The notes beneath the pieces were generated by a model. That model searched no databases. It saw only the letters and a program-made list of their open reading frames with translations, and was not told the DNA's origin. Shown one piece after another: positions 1 to 6,900 of a DNA stretch of 14,830 nucleotides. This DNA is from Firmicutes bacterium UBA4916 (lineage in GTDB: Bacteria; Bacillota; Clostridia; Tissierellales; Tepidimicrobiaceae). Position numbers and translations under genes: made by a program. Each line of letters opens with the position of its first letter. Position 1 is the first letter of the stretch. The stretch covers positions 1 through 14,830 of the forward strand of contig DHBY01000029.1 of assembly GCA_002398845.1 (NCBI GenBank), read 5' to 3'.

Positions 1-37
1 AGTAGGTTCTGGAGTTGTAACTAAAATTCTTGCATAA
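1..37 (+). CDS. tuf: Elongation factor Tu, C-terminal end only (upstream tuf copy)
   Basis: The window opens inside a gene whose last codons (from base 2) read VGSGVVTKILA followed by TAA. This is the conserved end of EF-Tu, the GTPase that carries aminoacyl-tRNA to the ribosome; the segment belongs to its third (beta-barrel) domain. The rest of the gene lies upstream of the window. The last residue is Ala where many EF-Tu proteins have Glu. An intrinsic terminator follows at once. A second tuf starts at the other end of the window, so this is one of two copies. The identification rests on 11 residues, but the motif and the position before rpmG-secE-nusG make it convincing. Confidence 0.88.
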   Translation, partial: VGSGVVTKILA

Positions 38-42
38 TTAGG

Positions 43-74
43 AAAGACTGGGTCTTTTGGGCCTAGTCTTTTTT
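43..74 (+). terminator. Intrinsic terminator after upstream tuf
   Basis: The arm 43-52 (AAAGACTGGG) pairs with 62-71 (CCTAGTCTTT) over ten positions with one G-U wobble and a nine-base loop. The T run is 69-74. It starts five bases after the tuf stop and should end the upstream transcription unit, so rpmG and following genes need their own promoter or readthrough. Confidence 0.85.
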
Positions 75-149
75 AGGGTTTTAATAGGGATAATCTAATT
101 ATGGATTGGATAAAATTATAAAGACCTGTCAAAGATCCGGATTTTTTTA

Positions 150-176
150 TTGACATAATTTTTAATTTGTGATAGT
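150..176 (+). promoter_or_regulatory. Possible promoter for rpmG-secE-nusG
   Basis: A perfect -35 box TTGACA lies at 150-155. The best -10 is GATAGT at 171-176, preceded by TG at 168-169 as an extended -10 element, but the spacer is only 15 bases. Transcription would start near 183 and leave a leader of about 85 bases. The leader holds a weak hairpin (GGGT 203-206 with ACCC 213-216) and no recognised regulatory RNA. The rest of the 230-base gap between tuf and rpmG shows no gene or tRNA. The position just after a terminator supports a promoter here; the exact -10 is uncertain. Confidence 0.45.
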
Positions 177-267
177 TTATATTAAGTAATGTAGTTAATG
201 GTGGGTTATTGTACCCGAGAACGACTGCAGTTAATATATATATTTTTTGATGTGGGAGGTGTAGCAA

Positions 268-417
268 ATGAGGGATAGAATTATCTTAGCTTGTACTGAT
301 TGTAAACAAAGAAATTACACATCAACTAAAAATAAAAAGAACAACACGGAAAGGATAGAACTTAAAAAGTACTGTAAGTTCTGTAAGACACATACTGTTC
401 ATAAAGAAACAAAGTAA
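268..417 (+). CDS. rpmG: 50S ribosomal protein L33, zinc-binding type
   Basis: This 49-residue protein starts MRDRIILACTDC and is the small L33 protein of the large ribosomal subunit, which sits near the tRNA exit site. Two Cys pairs, C9/C12 and C36/C39, form the CxxC...CxxC zinc ribbon of the zinc-containing L33 form; many Firmicutes also encode a Cys-free paralogue. The basic middle segment (KNKKNN) is typical. The ATG at 268 follows GGGAGGTG at 254-261 with a six-base gap. It is the first gene of the rpmG-secE-nusG set, 29 bases before secE. The placement just before secE matches the usual Firmicutes order. Confidence 0.95.
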   Translation: MRDRIILACTDCKQRNYTSTKNKKNNTERIELKKYCKFCKTHTVHKETK

Positions 418-446
418 TAAGAATAACTAGGTAAGGATGTGAGTTA

Positions 447-653
447 ATGTCAGCTCAGACCGGTGCCCGAAAAGGTAAAATGAGGATATATTTTAAAGGT
501 GTTAAGGCTGAAATGAAAAAGGTCATTTGGCCTACCAAAAAGGAACTAATAAATTATACAGGTGTAGTTATTTTGATTAGTGCAATTGTTGGTTTAGTAG
601 TATGGGTTTTAGATCTAGGAATACATCGTGCATTATCATTAATTATAAAGTAA
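447..653 (+). CDS. secE: Preprotein translocase subunit SecE
   Basis: SecE clamps the SecY channel in the cytoplasmic membrane and is required for Sec-dependent protein export. The 68-residue product is the short Gram-positive form. It has a basic N-terminus, the amphipathic surface helix with the family motif AEMKKVIWPTKKEL at about residues 21-34, and one hydrophobic transmembrane segment at about residues 39-57 (GVVILISAIVGLVVWVLDL). The ATG at 447 is preceded by AAGGA at 433-437, nine bases upstream. The gene lies between rpmG and nusG, its standard place in bacteria, 40 bases before the nusG start. Confidence 0.96.
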   Translation: MSAQTGARKGKMRIYFKGVKAEMKKVIWPTKKELINYTGVVILISAIVGLVVWVLDLGIHRALSLIIK

Positions 654-657
654 CAAG

Positions 658-693
658 AAGGAGGGAAGGACCGAATTCTGGGTCCCTAGACAT
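658..693 (+). promoter_or_regulatory. nusG ribosome binding site with intervening hairpin
   Basis: The only strong ribosome binding site before nusG, AAGGAGG at 658-664, is 29 bases from the ATG, which is far too long for normal initiation. Between them GGACC (668-672) pairs with GGTCC (681-685) around an eight-base loop. If this stem folds, three bases remain before it and eight after it, giving an effective gap near 11. No other start codon lies in frame in the gap. The pairing is seen in the sequence; the spacing role is inferred. A competing stem is AGGGA 662-666 with TCCCT 683-687. Confidence 0.55.
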
Positions 694-1245
694 ATGACTG
701 ATAAGGGAGATAGTAGAGTAGATAGGGCCAAAGCAGCCAAGTGGTATGTGGTCCATACTTATTCAGGTCATGAAAATAAAGTAAAAGCCAATATTGAGAA
801 AATGGTGGAAAATAGAGGCATGATTGACGATATATTTGAAGTGGTAGTACCCACAGAAGAATATATTGATACTAAAGGCGGGAAAAAGAAGCTTAAGGAA
901 AGAAAACTTTTCCCTGGATACGTTCTTGTAAAAATGATAATAAATGATGTATCATGGTATCTAGTAAGAAATACAAGAGGTGTTACAGGATTCGTAGGGC
1001 CAGGCTCTAAGCCGGTTCCATTGACAGATGAAGAGGTTAAAGATTTAGGGGTACAAGATATAACATTACCATCCATAGACTTAAAATCAAAAGATGTTGT
1101 TAAGGTAATAACAGGACCTTTTGAGAATTTCATGGGAACTGTTGAAAGCATTAATCTGGAGAAAAAGAAAGTTAAAGTATTTGTATCTATGTTTGGAAGG
1201 GAAACTCTTGTCGAACTAGATTTTGATCAGATTGAAAAGTTGTAA
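694..1245 (+). CDS. nusG: Transcription termination/antitermination factor NusG
   Basis: NusG binds the RNA polymerase clamp, spanning the main channel, and modulates elongation, pausing and termination. The 183-residue protein has an NGN domain starting at KWYVVHTYSGHENKVK (residues 16-31), with the family segment FPGYVLVKM and RNTRGVTGFVG. It ends in a KOW domain from about residue 130 (VKVITGPFENFMGTVESI) to the closing FGRETLVELDFDQIEKL. The first 15 residues are an extension of about a dozen residues compared with Bacillus NusG. ATG 694 is the only usable start, because the next start-like codon lies inside the NGN strand. The ribosome binding site is unusually distant with a hairpin in between. 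A 99-base gap with an L1-type site separates it from rplK. Confidence 0.96.
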   Translation: MTDKGDSRVDRAKAAKWYVVHTYSGHENKVKANIEKMVENRGMIDDIFEVVVPTEEYIDTKGGKKKLKERKLFPGYVLVKMIINDVSWYLVRNTRGVTGFVGPGSKPVPLTDEEVKDLGVQDITLPSIDLKSKDVVKVITGPFENFMGTVESINLEKKKVKVFVSMFGRETLVELDFDQIEKL

Positions 1246-1255
1246 TGCTGCTTAC

Positions 1256-1274
1256 AAAAGCTAATAAGCTTTTT
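1256..1274 (+). terminator. Weak terminator-like hairpin after nusG
   Basis: AAAAGCT (1256-1262) pairs with AGCTTTT (1267-1273) over seven base pairs around an AATA loop, ending in five T. Only two pairs are G-C, so it would at most be a partial terminator between nusG and the L11-L1 genes. Confidence 0.28.
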
Positions 1275-1291
1275 AGATAGATTTATTAATA

Positions 1292-1318
1292 GTGGGAGGG
1301 TTTATCCCGCCAAACCAC
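1292..1318 (+). promoter_or_regulatory. L1-binding-site mimic in front of rplK
   Basis: GTGG (1292-1295) pairs with CCAC (1315-1318) and GGG (1298-1300) with CCC (1306-1308). They are separated by the unpaired GA on the left and GCCAAA on the right. The layout GTGGGAGG...CC...AA.CCAC copies the L1-binding helix of 23S rRNA (helix 76/77 region, GUGGGAGG...AAUACCAC in E. coli). L1 is known to repress the rplK-rplA mRNA by binding such a mimic, and L1 leaders are widespread in bacteria. The site lies about ten bases before the rplK ribosome binding site, GAGGAGGT at 1328-1335. Confidence 0.75.
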
Positions 1319-1344
1319 ACAGGAATTGAGGAGGTAGAATTTTA

Positions 1345-1770
1345 ATGGCGAAGAAAGTCATAGCTATAGTAAAATTACAAATACCAGCTGGTAAAGCTAC
1401 GCCAGCACCACCTGTAGGAACTGCATTAGGGCCTCATGGAGTAAATATTATGCAATTTACTAAAGAGTTCAATGCAAGGACTGCAGATCAAGCTGGAATG
1501 ATAATACCAGTTGTTCTTACAGTTTATCAGGATAGATCTTTTACTTTCATTACTAAAACACCACCTGCTTCAGTATTGATAAAGAAGGCTGTAGGATTAG
1601 AATCAGGTTCTGGAGAACCAAACAAAACAAAAGTTGCAAAGATATCTAAAGATAAAGTTAAAGAAATCGCAGAAATCAAAATGCCTGATTTAAATGCAAG
1701 TAGTATAGAAGCTGCTATGAGTATGGTAGCTGGAACAGCAAGGAGTATGGGAGTAGTTGTAGAAGAATAA
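1345..1770 (+). CDS. rplK: 50S ribosomal protein L11
   Basis: L11 binds the GTPase-associated region of 23S rRNA at the base of the stalk and takes part in EF-G action and the stringent response. The 141-residue length is standard. The N-terminal domain (residues 1-70) carries the proline-rich loop KATPAPPVGTALGPHGVNI, to which thiostrepton-type antibiotics bind next to the rRNA. The C-terminal rRNA-binding domain follows a short linker and has the conserved SGSGEPNKTKVAKIS and MPDLNASSIEAAMSMVAGTA segments. The ATG at 1345 has GAGGAGGT at 1328-1335. It is followed after 47 bases by rplA, with a second L1-type site in the gap, so both genes are likely repressed by free L1. Confidence 0.97.
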   Translation: MAKKVIAIVKLQIPAGKATPAPPVGTALGPHGVNIMQFTKEFNARTADQAGMIIPVVLTVYQDRSFTFITKTPPASVLIKKAVGLESGSGEPNKTKVAKISKDKVKEIAEIKMPDLNASSIEAAMSMVAGTARSMGVVVEE

Positions 1771-1777
1771 TATTTTA

Positions 1778-1803
1778 GTGGGAGGATATTCCGTTAATAC
1801 CAC
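1778..1803 (+). promoter_or_regulatory. L1-binding-site mimic in front of rplA
   Basis: GTGG (1778-1781) pairs with CCAC (1800-1803), and GGA (1784-1786) pairs with TCC (1790-1792) around a three-base loop. The right-hand side AATACCAC matches the 23S rRNA sequence of the L1 site even more closely than the site before rplK. The stem ends directly against the rplA ribosome binding site AAGGAGG (1804-1810), so L1 bound here could block initiation. Confidence 0.8.
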
Positions 1804-1817
1804 AAGGAGGTAGAGAT

Positions 1818-2537
1818 ATGACAAAAAAAGGCAAGAAATATCAAGATAGCTCTAAGCTAATCGATAGAACACATTTATATGATGCAACAGAGGCTATAGA
1901 ATTAGTTCAACAAACTGCAAAAGCAAATTTTGATGAGACTGTTGAACTTTCAGTAAGACTTGGAATAGATCCAAGACATGCAGACCAACAAGTGAGGGGA
2001 GCAGTTGTTTTACCTCATGGTACAGGGAAAACAAGAACAGTTTTAGTCTTTGCAAAAGGTGAAAAAATAAAAGAAGCTGAAGAAGCTGGGGCAGATTATG
2101 TTGGTGGCGAAGAACTTGTTAAAAAGATTCAAAGTGAAGGATGGTTTGATTTTGATGTAGTGGTTGCTACTCCTGATATGATGGGAGTTGTAGGAAAAAT
2201 CGGTAGAATCCTTGGACCAAAGGGACTTATGCCAAATCCAAAATCAGGAACTGTTACTTTTGAAGTAGAAAAAGCTGTAAATGAAATTAAGGCTGGTAAA
2301 GTAGAATATAGAGTTGATAAAGCTAGCATAATCCACGTACCAATAGGAAAAGCTTCCTTTGGGACTGAAAAGTTAAAAGAAAACTTTGCCGTAATAATAG
2401 AAGCTATAATTAAAGCAAAGCCATCTGCAGCAAAAGGTAAATATTTAAGAAGCATTGTGCTATCAAGTACAATGGGGCCTGGAATAAAAGTAAATCCACA
2501 ACAATTAGTTGATAAATTTGTTGCTAAAAAAGAATAG
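1818..2537 (+). CDS. rplA: 50S ribosomal protein L1
   Basis: L1 forms the mobile L1 stalk of the large subunit, which moves deacylated tRNA out of the E site, and in most bacteria it represses its own mRNA. The 239 residues are close to the usual 230. Recognisable blocks are SVRLGIDPRHADQQVRGAV (about residues 45-63), LPHGTGKT, the central-domain segment DVVVATPDMMGVVGKIGRILGPKGLMPNPK, and the C-terminal KVEYRVDKASIIHVPIGK. The ATG at 1818 follows AAGGAGG with a seven-base gap, directly after the L1-type hairpin. A strong promoter begins only ten bases after the stop codon, so rplA is the last gene before a new transcription start. Confidence 0.97.
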   Translation: MTKKGKKYQDSSKLIDRTHLYDATEAIELVQQTAKANFDETVELSVRLGIDPRHADQQVRGAVVLPHGTGKTRTVLVFAKGEKIKEAEEAGADYVGGEELVKKIQSEGWFDFDVVVATPDMMGVVGKIGRILGPKGLMPNPKSGTVTFEVEKAVNEIKAGKVEYRVDKASIIHVPIGKASFGTEKLKENFAVIIEAIIKAKPSAAKGKYLRSIVLSSTMGPGIKVNPQQLVDKFVAKKE

Positions 2538-2546
2538 ATTATTTTA

Positions 2547-2575
2547 TTGACAGTTAAAAGTTTTATTGATATAAT
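2547..2575 (+). promoter_or_regulatory. Consensus sigma-A promoter for rplJ-rplL
   Basis: TTGACA at 2547-2552 and TATAAT at 2570-2575 are both perfect and separated by exactly 17 bases; TG at 2567-2568 adds an extended -10. Transcription should start near 2582 and give a leader of about 168 bases before rplJ. This is the strongest promoter by sequence in the window. Confidence 0.92.
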
Positions 2576-2603
2576 AATTCACGTAATTTGTGTATTAATT
2601 AAA

Positions 2604-2662
2604 TAGGCTACCGTAGACAGTAGGAACCTAATAGGTTTAAAATAATCCTACCGAGGTGAGAA
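2604..2662 (+). ncRNA. L10 leader, L10-L12 binding domain
   Basis: The leader of rplJ carries the conserved wording of the bacterial L10 leader: GGCTACCGTAGACAG (2606-2620) and CCTACCGAGGTGAG (2647-2660). GTAGGA (2620-2625) pairs with TCCTAC (2646-2651), and ACCT (2626-2629) pairs with AGGT (2633-2636) on top. In this family the L10-L12 complex binds the structure, which mimics its 23S rRNA site, and lowers expression of rplJ-rplL. Here it precedes a terminator hairpin (2689-2724), so control is probably by transcription attenuation, as in Bacillus. The family match is by recalled sequence pattern; the attenuation mechanism is inferred. Confidence 0.88.
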
Positions 2663-2688
2663 TCGAAACTATTTGTTAAGTATAGATT

Positions 2689-2724
2689 AGGTCTCTCCGT
2701 GTGTCTGCGGAGAGACCTTTATTT
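2689..2724 (+). terminator. Attenuator terminator of the L10 leader
   Basis: AGGTCTCTCCG (2689-2699) pairs perfectly with CGGAGAGACCT (2708-2718) over 11 base pairs with an eight-base loop, followed by the T-rich tract TTTATTT (2718-2724). It lies between the L10-binding domain and rplJ, 12 bases before the ribosome binding site. It would stop transcription when L10-L12 is in excess. Confidence 0.9.
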
Positions 2725-2749
2725 GTAGCACCTATAGGAGGTGAAATGG

Positions 2750-3295
2750 TTGAAAGAAAAAGTCTTAGAGGAAAAGAAGCAAGTTGTTGAAGAAATCAAA
2801 GAAAAGGTTAATAAAGCTCAAGGTGTAGTGCTAGTAGATTATAGAGGATTAAATGTAGAAGAACTTACTGAATTAAGACGTAATTATAGAAAAGCTGGCG
2901 TTGACTATAAGGTATATAAAAACACTATGATGAGATTTGCTTTTAAGGATGCGGGTCTTGAAGAATTTAATCAGCATTTAACTGGTCCAAACGCAGTTGC
3001 TTTTGGATTTGAAGACCCAATCCAAGCAGCCAAGATAACAGAGGAGTTTGCAAAGAACCATGATAAACTTGAAATTAAAGCTGGTATAGTTGATGGCAAG
3101 ATTATAGGTATAGAAGAAGTTAAAAACTTAGCAAGCCTACCATCAAAGGAAATTCTTATAGCACAAGCTCTTGGAGGATTAAATGCACCAATTACAGGAT
3201 TTGCTAATGTTCTTCAAGGAACTATCAGAAAACTTGTATATGCATTAAATGCAGTGAAGGAAAAACAAGAAGCACAAGAAGCACAAGAAGCATAA
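2750..3295 (+). CDS. rplJ: 50S ribosomal protein L10
   Basis: L10 anchors the L7/L12 dimers to the ribosomal stalk and, with L12, represses its own mRNA. I place the start at TTG 2750, giving 181 residues beginning MKEKVLEEKKQVVEEIKEK. The upstream in-frame GTG at 2741 lies inside the ribosome binding site AGGAGGTG (2736-2743) and cannot be the start. TTG 2750 has an eight-base gap after AGGAGG. An ATG at 2746 is in another frame that soon stops. Conserved blocks are AQGVVLVDYRGLNVEELTEL, YKVYKNTMMRFA and ALGGLNAPITGFANVLQG. The C-terminal helix, which binds L7/L12, ends in the repeat QEAQEAQEA. The next gene is rplL, 45 bases on. Confidence 0.95.
   Translation: MKEKVLEEKKQVVEEIKEKVNKAQGVVLVDYRGLNVEELTELRRNYRKAGVDYKVYKNTMMRFAFKDAGLEEFNQHLTGPNAVAFGFEDPIQAAKITEEFAKNHDKLEIKAGIVDGKIIGIEEVKNLASLPSKEILIAQALGGLNAPITGFANVLQGTIRKLVYALNAVKEKQEAQEAQEA
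3265..3291 (+). repeat. Three tandem copies of a 9-base unit in rplJ
   Basis: The unit ACAAGAAGC occurs three times in a row and encodes the repeated residues QEA at the very end of L10. It keeps the reading frame, so gain or loss of a unit only changes the tail length. Confidence 0.85.
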
Positions 3296-3340
3296 GAATC
3301 GGAAAGATAAAATTTTGAAAATATTTGGAGGGATATAATA

Positions 3341-3724
3341 ATGGCAAGTGAAAAAGTATTAAATTTAATTGAAGAAGTTAAGGGTTTAACTGTATTAGAA
3401 TTATCAGAATTAGTAAAAGCATTAGAAGAAGAATTTGGAGTTAGTGCAGCAGCACCAGTAGCAGCAGTTGCAGCAGCACCAGCAGCAGGTGCTGCACCAG
3501 AAGCAGAAGAAAAAACAGAATTTGATGTTGTTTTAACAAGTATTGGGCAAGAAAAAATTAAGGTTATAAAGGCAGTTAGAGAAATAACTGGCTTAGGATT
3601 AAAAGAAGCTAAAGATTTAGTTGATAATGCACCAAAAGCTATAAAAGAAGGGGCTCCTAAAGAAGAAGCTGAAGAAATTAAAGCTAAATTAGAAGAAGTA
3701 GGGGCAGGCGTAGAATTAAAGTAA
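3341..3724 (+). CDS. rplL: 50S ribosomal protein L7/L12
   Basis: L7/L12 is the multi-copy acidic stalk protein that recruits EF-Tu, EF-G and other GTPases. The 127-residue protein has the dimerisation domain (about residues 1-33, LELSELVKALEEEFGVS), an Ala/Pro-rich hinge (about 35-56) encoded largely by GCA codons, and the globular factor-binding domain (58-127). The last includes IKVIKAVREITGLGLKEAK and DLVDNAPKAIKEG. ATG 3341 follows GGAGGG (3327-3332) with an eight-base gap. It is translated from the same mRNA as rplJ under the L10 leader; the ribosome needs several copies of L12 per L10. A good terminator 15 bases after the stop separates it from rpoB. Confidence 0.97.
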   Translation: MASEKVLNLIEEVKGLTVLELSELVKALEEEFGVSAAAPVAAVAAAPAAGAAPEAEEKTEFDVVLTSIGQEKIKVIKAVREITGLGLKEAKDLVDNAPKAIKEGAPKEEAEEIKAKLEEVGAGVELK

Positions 3725-3739
3725 GAAACTAATGAGTAT

Positions 3740-3772
3740 AAAAAGGCTTTCGTAAAAAGAGAGCCTTTTTTT
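3740..3772 (+). terminator. Intrinsic terminator between rplL and rpoB
   Basis: AAAAAGGCTTTC (3740-3751) pairs with GAGAGCCTTTTT (3759-3770) over 12 positions with one G-T wobble and a seven-base loop, running into T 3766-3772. It likely reduces readthrough so that L7/L12 is made in excess over RNA polymerase. A separate promoter for rpoB follows. Confidence 0.88.
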
Positions 3773-3808
3773 GTTTATTTATGGAAATTCGTTTAATAAT
3801 AAAAATGC

Positions 3809-3853
3809 TTGACATGTAAACTACACTGTGGTAGTATATGTAGATGCTATAAT
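3809..3853 (+). promoter_or_regulatory. Promoter region for rpoB-rpoC (two candidate -10 boxes)
   Basis: TTGACA at 3809-3814 is followed after 17 bases by TAGTAT (3832-3837), preceded by TG at 3829-3830 as an extended -10. Sixteen bases further on from 3832 lies TGCTATAAT (3845-3853), a perfect -10 with extended TG but no good -35 at the right distance. Transcription would start near 3844 or 3860. Either or both may work; the first has the better paired elements. Confidence 0.8.
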
Positions 3854-3916
3854 AAAGGAAAAATACTGCCTTTCTGTATAAAATATCACTAATATGTCAA
3901 TATTATAATATATTTA

Positions 3917-3955
3917 CTTTGGCAAGCTTTACCAAAGGTATCCATTTGCTTTTGG
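3917..3955 (+). promoter_or_regulatory. Alternative hairpins in the rpoB leader
   Basis: CCAAAG (3932-3937) can pair upstream with CTTTGG (3917-3922), six base pairs, or its CCAAA part can pair downstream with TTTGG (3951-3955). The two pairings exclude each other. No T run follows, so neither is a terminator. The remainder of the 262-base rplL-rpoB gap holds a terminator, the promoter and A+T-rich sequence with no gene. Function is unknown. Confidence 0.35.
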
Positions 3956-3986
3956 CTATTTTAGTTTAATAAGGGGTGAATTATGC

Positions 3987-6900
3987 ATGGTACATCCTGT
4001 TACATACGGAAAACGAGTCAGGATGAGTTATTCACGTATCAAAGAAGTATTAGATCTACCAGATTTAATTGAAGTACAAAGAAGTTCTTATGAATGGTTT
4101 TTGGATGAGGGGCTAAAAGAAGTATTTGAAGACATTTCCCCCATACAAGACTATACTGGGAATTTGATACTTGAATTTGTGGATTACTATATCAATGAAG
4201 AACCGAAATATGATGAAGATGAAGCAAGAGAAAGAGACGCAAACTTCTCAGCACCACTTAAGGTAAAAGTACGGCTCATAAATAAGGAAACTGGAGAGGT
4301 AAAAGAGCAAGAGGTGTTTATGGGAGATTTCCCTCTAATGACGGAAAAAGGAACGTTTATAATCAATGGGGCAGAAAGAGTAGTAGTAAGCCAGTTAGTA
4401 AGATCCCCTGGAGTGTATTTTGCTCAAGAAATTGATAAAGTAGGAAAAAGACTTTACTCTTCAACGGTTATACCTAATAGGGGAGCATGGCTAGAATATG
4501 AATCAGATTCTAATGATATTGTTTATGTTAGAATCGATAGGACAAGAAAACTAACAATTACTACACTTTTAAGAGCACTGGGATTCAAATCTAATGTGGA
4601 AATAATAGATATCTTAGGAGAAACAGAACAAGTTTTGAGGACATTGGAAAAAGATAACACTAGTACAGAGGAAGATGCTCTAATTGAAATATATAAAAGG
4701 TTAAGACCAGGAGAACCTCCTACTGTAGATAATGCAAGGTCTTTACTAAACAACTTGTTTTTTGATCCTAAAAGGTATGACTTGGCAAAAGTCGGAAGAT
4801 ATAAATTCAATAAAAAGTTAGCATTATATAATAGGATAGTAGGAAAGAAAGCGGCAGAAGATATTCAAGATAAGGAGACCGGTGAGCTGTTCGTAGCAGC
4901 AGGTGAAAAAATCACAAGAGCAAAGGCTATAGAAATTGAAAATAGTGGCATAAATCGCGTTGATATTATGCTAGATAATGGCAGTATAGTTCGTGTAGTT
5001 GGCAACCGTTTTGTATCCGAAAAAGCTTTTAATCTACCATTTTCCCTTGAGGAACTAGGGCTAAAAGAAAAAATTTATTATCCTATTATGAAAGAGTTAA
5101 TAGATAATTATGATGACCCTGAAGAGTTGAAAGAAGCAATTAAAGAGAGACATAGAGAATTGTCTCCAAAGCACATTATTCATGATGATATAATTGCAAG
5201 TATAAATTACGAATTCAATCTATTCAATGGAGTAGGTATGACAGATGATATAGATCATTTAGGAAATAGAAGACTGCGTTCTGTTGGAGAGCTTTTACAA
5301 AACCAATTTAGAATAGGCTTATCAAGAATGGAAAGAGTTGTCAGAGAGAGAATGACAATCCAAGATATTGATGTAGCAACTCCACAAGCCTTAATCAATA
5401 TTAGGCCAGTAGTTGCATCAATAAAAGAATTTTTTGGCAGCAGTCAGTTATCTCAGTTTATGGATCAAACCAATCCTTTAGCAGAGCTAACCCATAAAAG
5501 AAGGATGTCAGCATTAGGACCTGGCGGATTGAGTAGAGATAGGGCAGGCTTTGAAGTAAGAGACGTGCATCACTCTCACTATGGGAGAATGTGCCCTATT
5601 GAAACACCAGAAGGGCCAAATATAGGGTTGATTACTTCTTTGACCACTTATGCAAGAATTAATGAATATGGGTTTATTGAAGCACCTTATAGAAAAGTGG
5701 ATAAGGAAAGAGGAGTAGTATTAAATGAAGTTGAATATTTAACTGCTGATGTAGAAGATGAGTTTATTATTGCCCAGTCCAACGAAATGTTAGACGAGGA
5801 AGGCAGGTTTGTAAACAAAAGAGTAATTGCCCGAGGCAAAAATGGTGCAATAGATATTTTTCCTAGTAATGAAGTAGATTACATGGATGTTTCACCTAAA
5901 CAAATTGTATCTGTAGGCACGGCTATGATTCCTTTCTTAGAAAATGATGATGCAAACAGAGCTTTAATGGGTGCAAATATGCAAAGGCAAGCTGTACCTT
6001 TACTAAAAACTGAGGCTCCTATAATTGGAACTGGAATAGAGTATAAGGCAGCAAAGGACTCGGGAGTTGTAATAATAGCTAAAAATTCAGGAATTGTAAC
6101 CAAGGTAAGTTCCAGTCAAATACTAATAAGACGAGATGAAGATGGACAAATTGATAAATACAAATTATTAAAATTCAAACGTTCTAATCAAGGAACTACT
6201 ATAAATCAGAGACCTATGGTTGAAAAAAATGAAAAGATAGAAAAAGGTCAGGTTATTGCAGATGGACCTAGTACAGAGTTAGGTGAAATTGCTTTAGGGA
6301 AAAATCTCTTAGTTGCCTTCATGACTTGGGAAGGATACAACTACGAAGATGCTGTACTCATAAGTGAAAAACTAGTCATTGAAGATACTTTAACCTCTAT
6401 TCATATTGAAGAATATGAGTCAGAATCTAGAGACACAAAATTAGGTCCAGAAGAGATTACAAGAGATATTCCTAATGTTGGTGATGATATGCTTAAGGAT
6501 TTAGATGAGCAAGGAATAATAAGAATTGGGGCCGAAGTAAAATCAGGAGATATATTAGTAGGGAAAGTGACACCAAAAGGTGAGACGGAGTTAACAGCAG
6601 AAGAAAGGCTTTTAAGGGCTATATTTGGCGAAAAAGCAAGAGAAGTTAGAGATACTTCCTTAAGAGTTCCTCATGGTGAAGCTGGTATAATTGTAGATGT
6701 AAAAATATTTTCGAGAGAAAATGGAGATGAACTGCCACCAGGAGTAAACCAGATGGTAAGGGCATATGTGGCTACTAAGAGAAAGATTAATGTAGGAGAT
6801 AAAATGTGCGGTCGTCACGGAAATAAAGGTGTAGTATCTCGAATATTACCAGAGGAGGATATGCCATATTTACCAGATGGAACTCCAGTGGAAATAGTCC

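Noticed and set aside
252..259. GTGGGAGG before rpmG as a third L1 site
   Set aside because: No matching CCAC or inner CC follows within a reasonable distance; the bases serve as the rpmG ribosome binding site.
73..267. 64-residue reverse-strand open frame in the tuf-rpmG gap
   Set aside because: Low-complexity translation, no visible family, and it covers the forward promoter; more likely chance in A+T-rich sequence.
38..267. tRNA gene between tuf and rpmG, or between rpmG and secE, as in some bacteria
   Set aside because: No cloverleaf arms or T-loop-like GTTCGA sequence is visible on either strand, and the rpmG-secE gap is only 29 bases.
2741..2749. Upstream GTG as start of rplJ (adds three residues)
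   Set aside because: The GTG is part of the ribosome binding site AGGAGGTG; TTG 2750 is correctly spaced and gives the family N-terminus.
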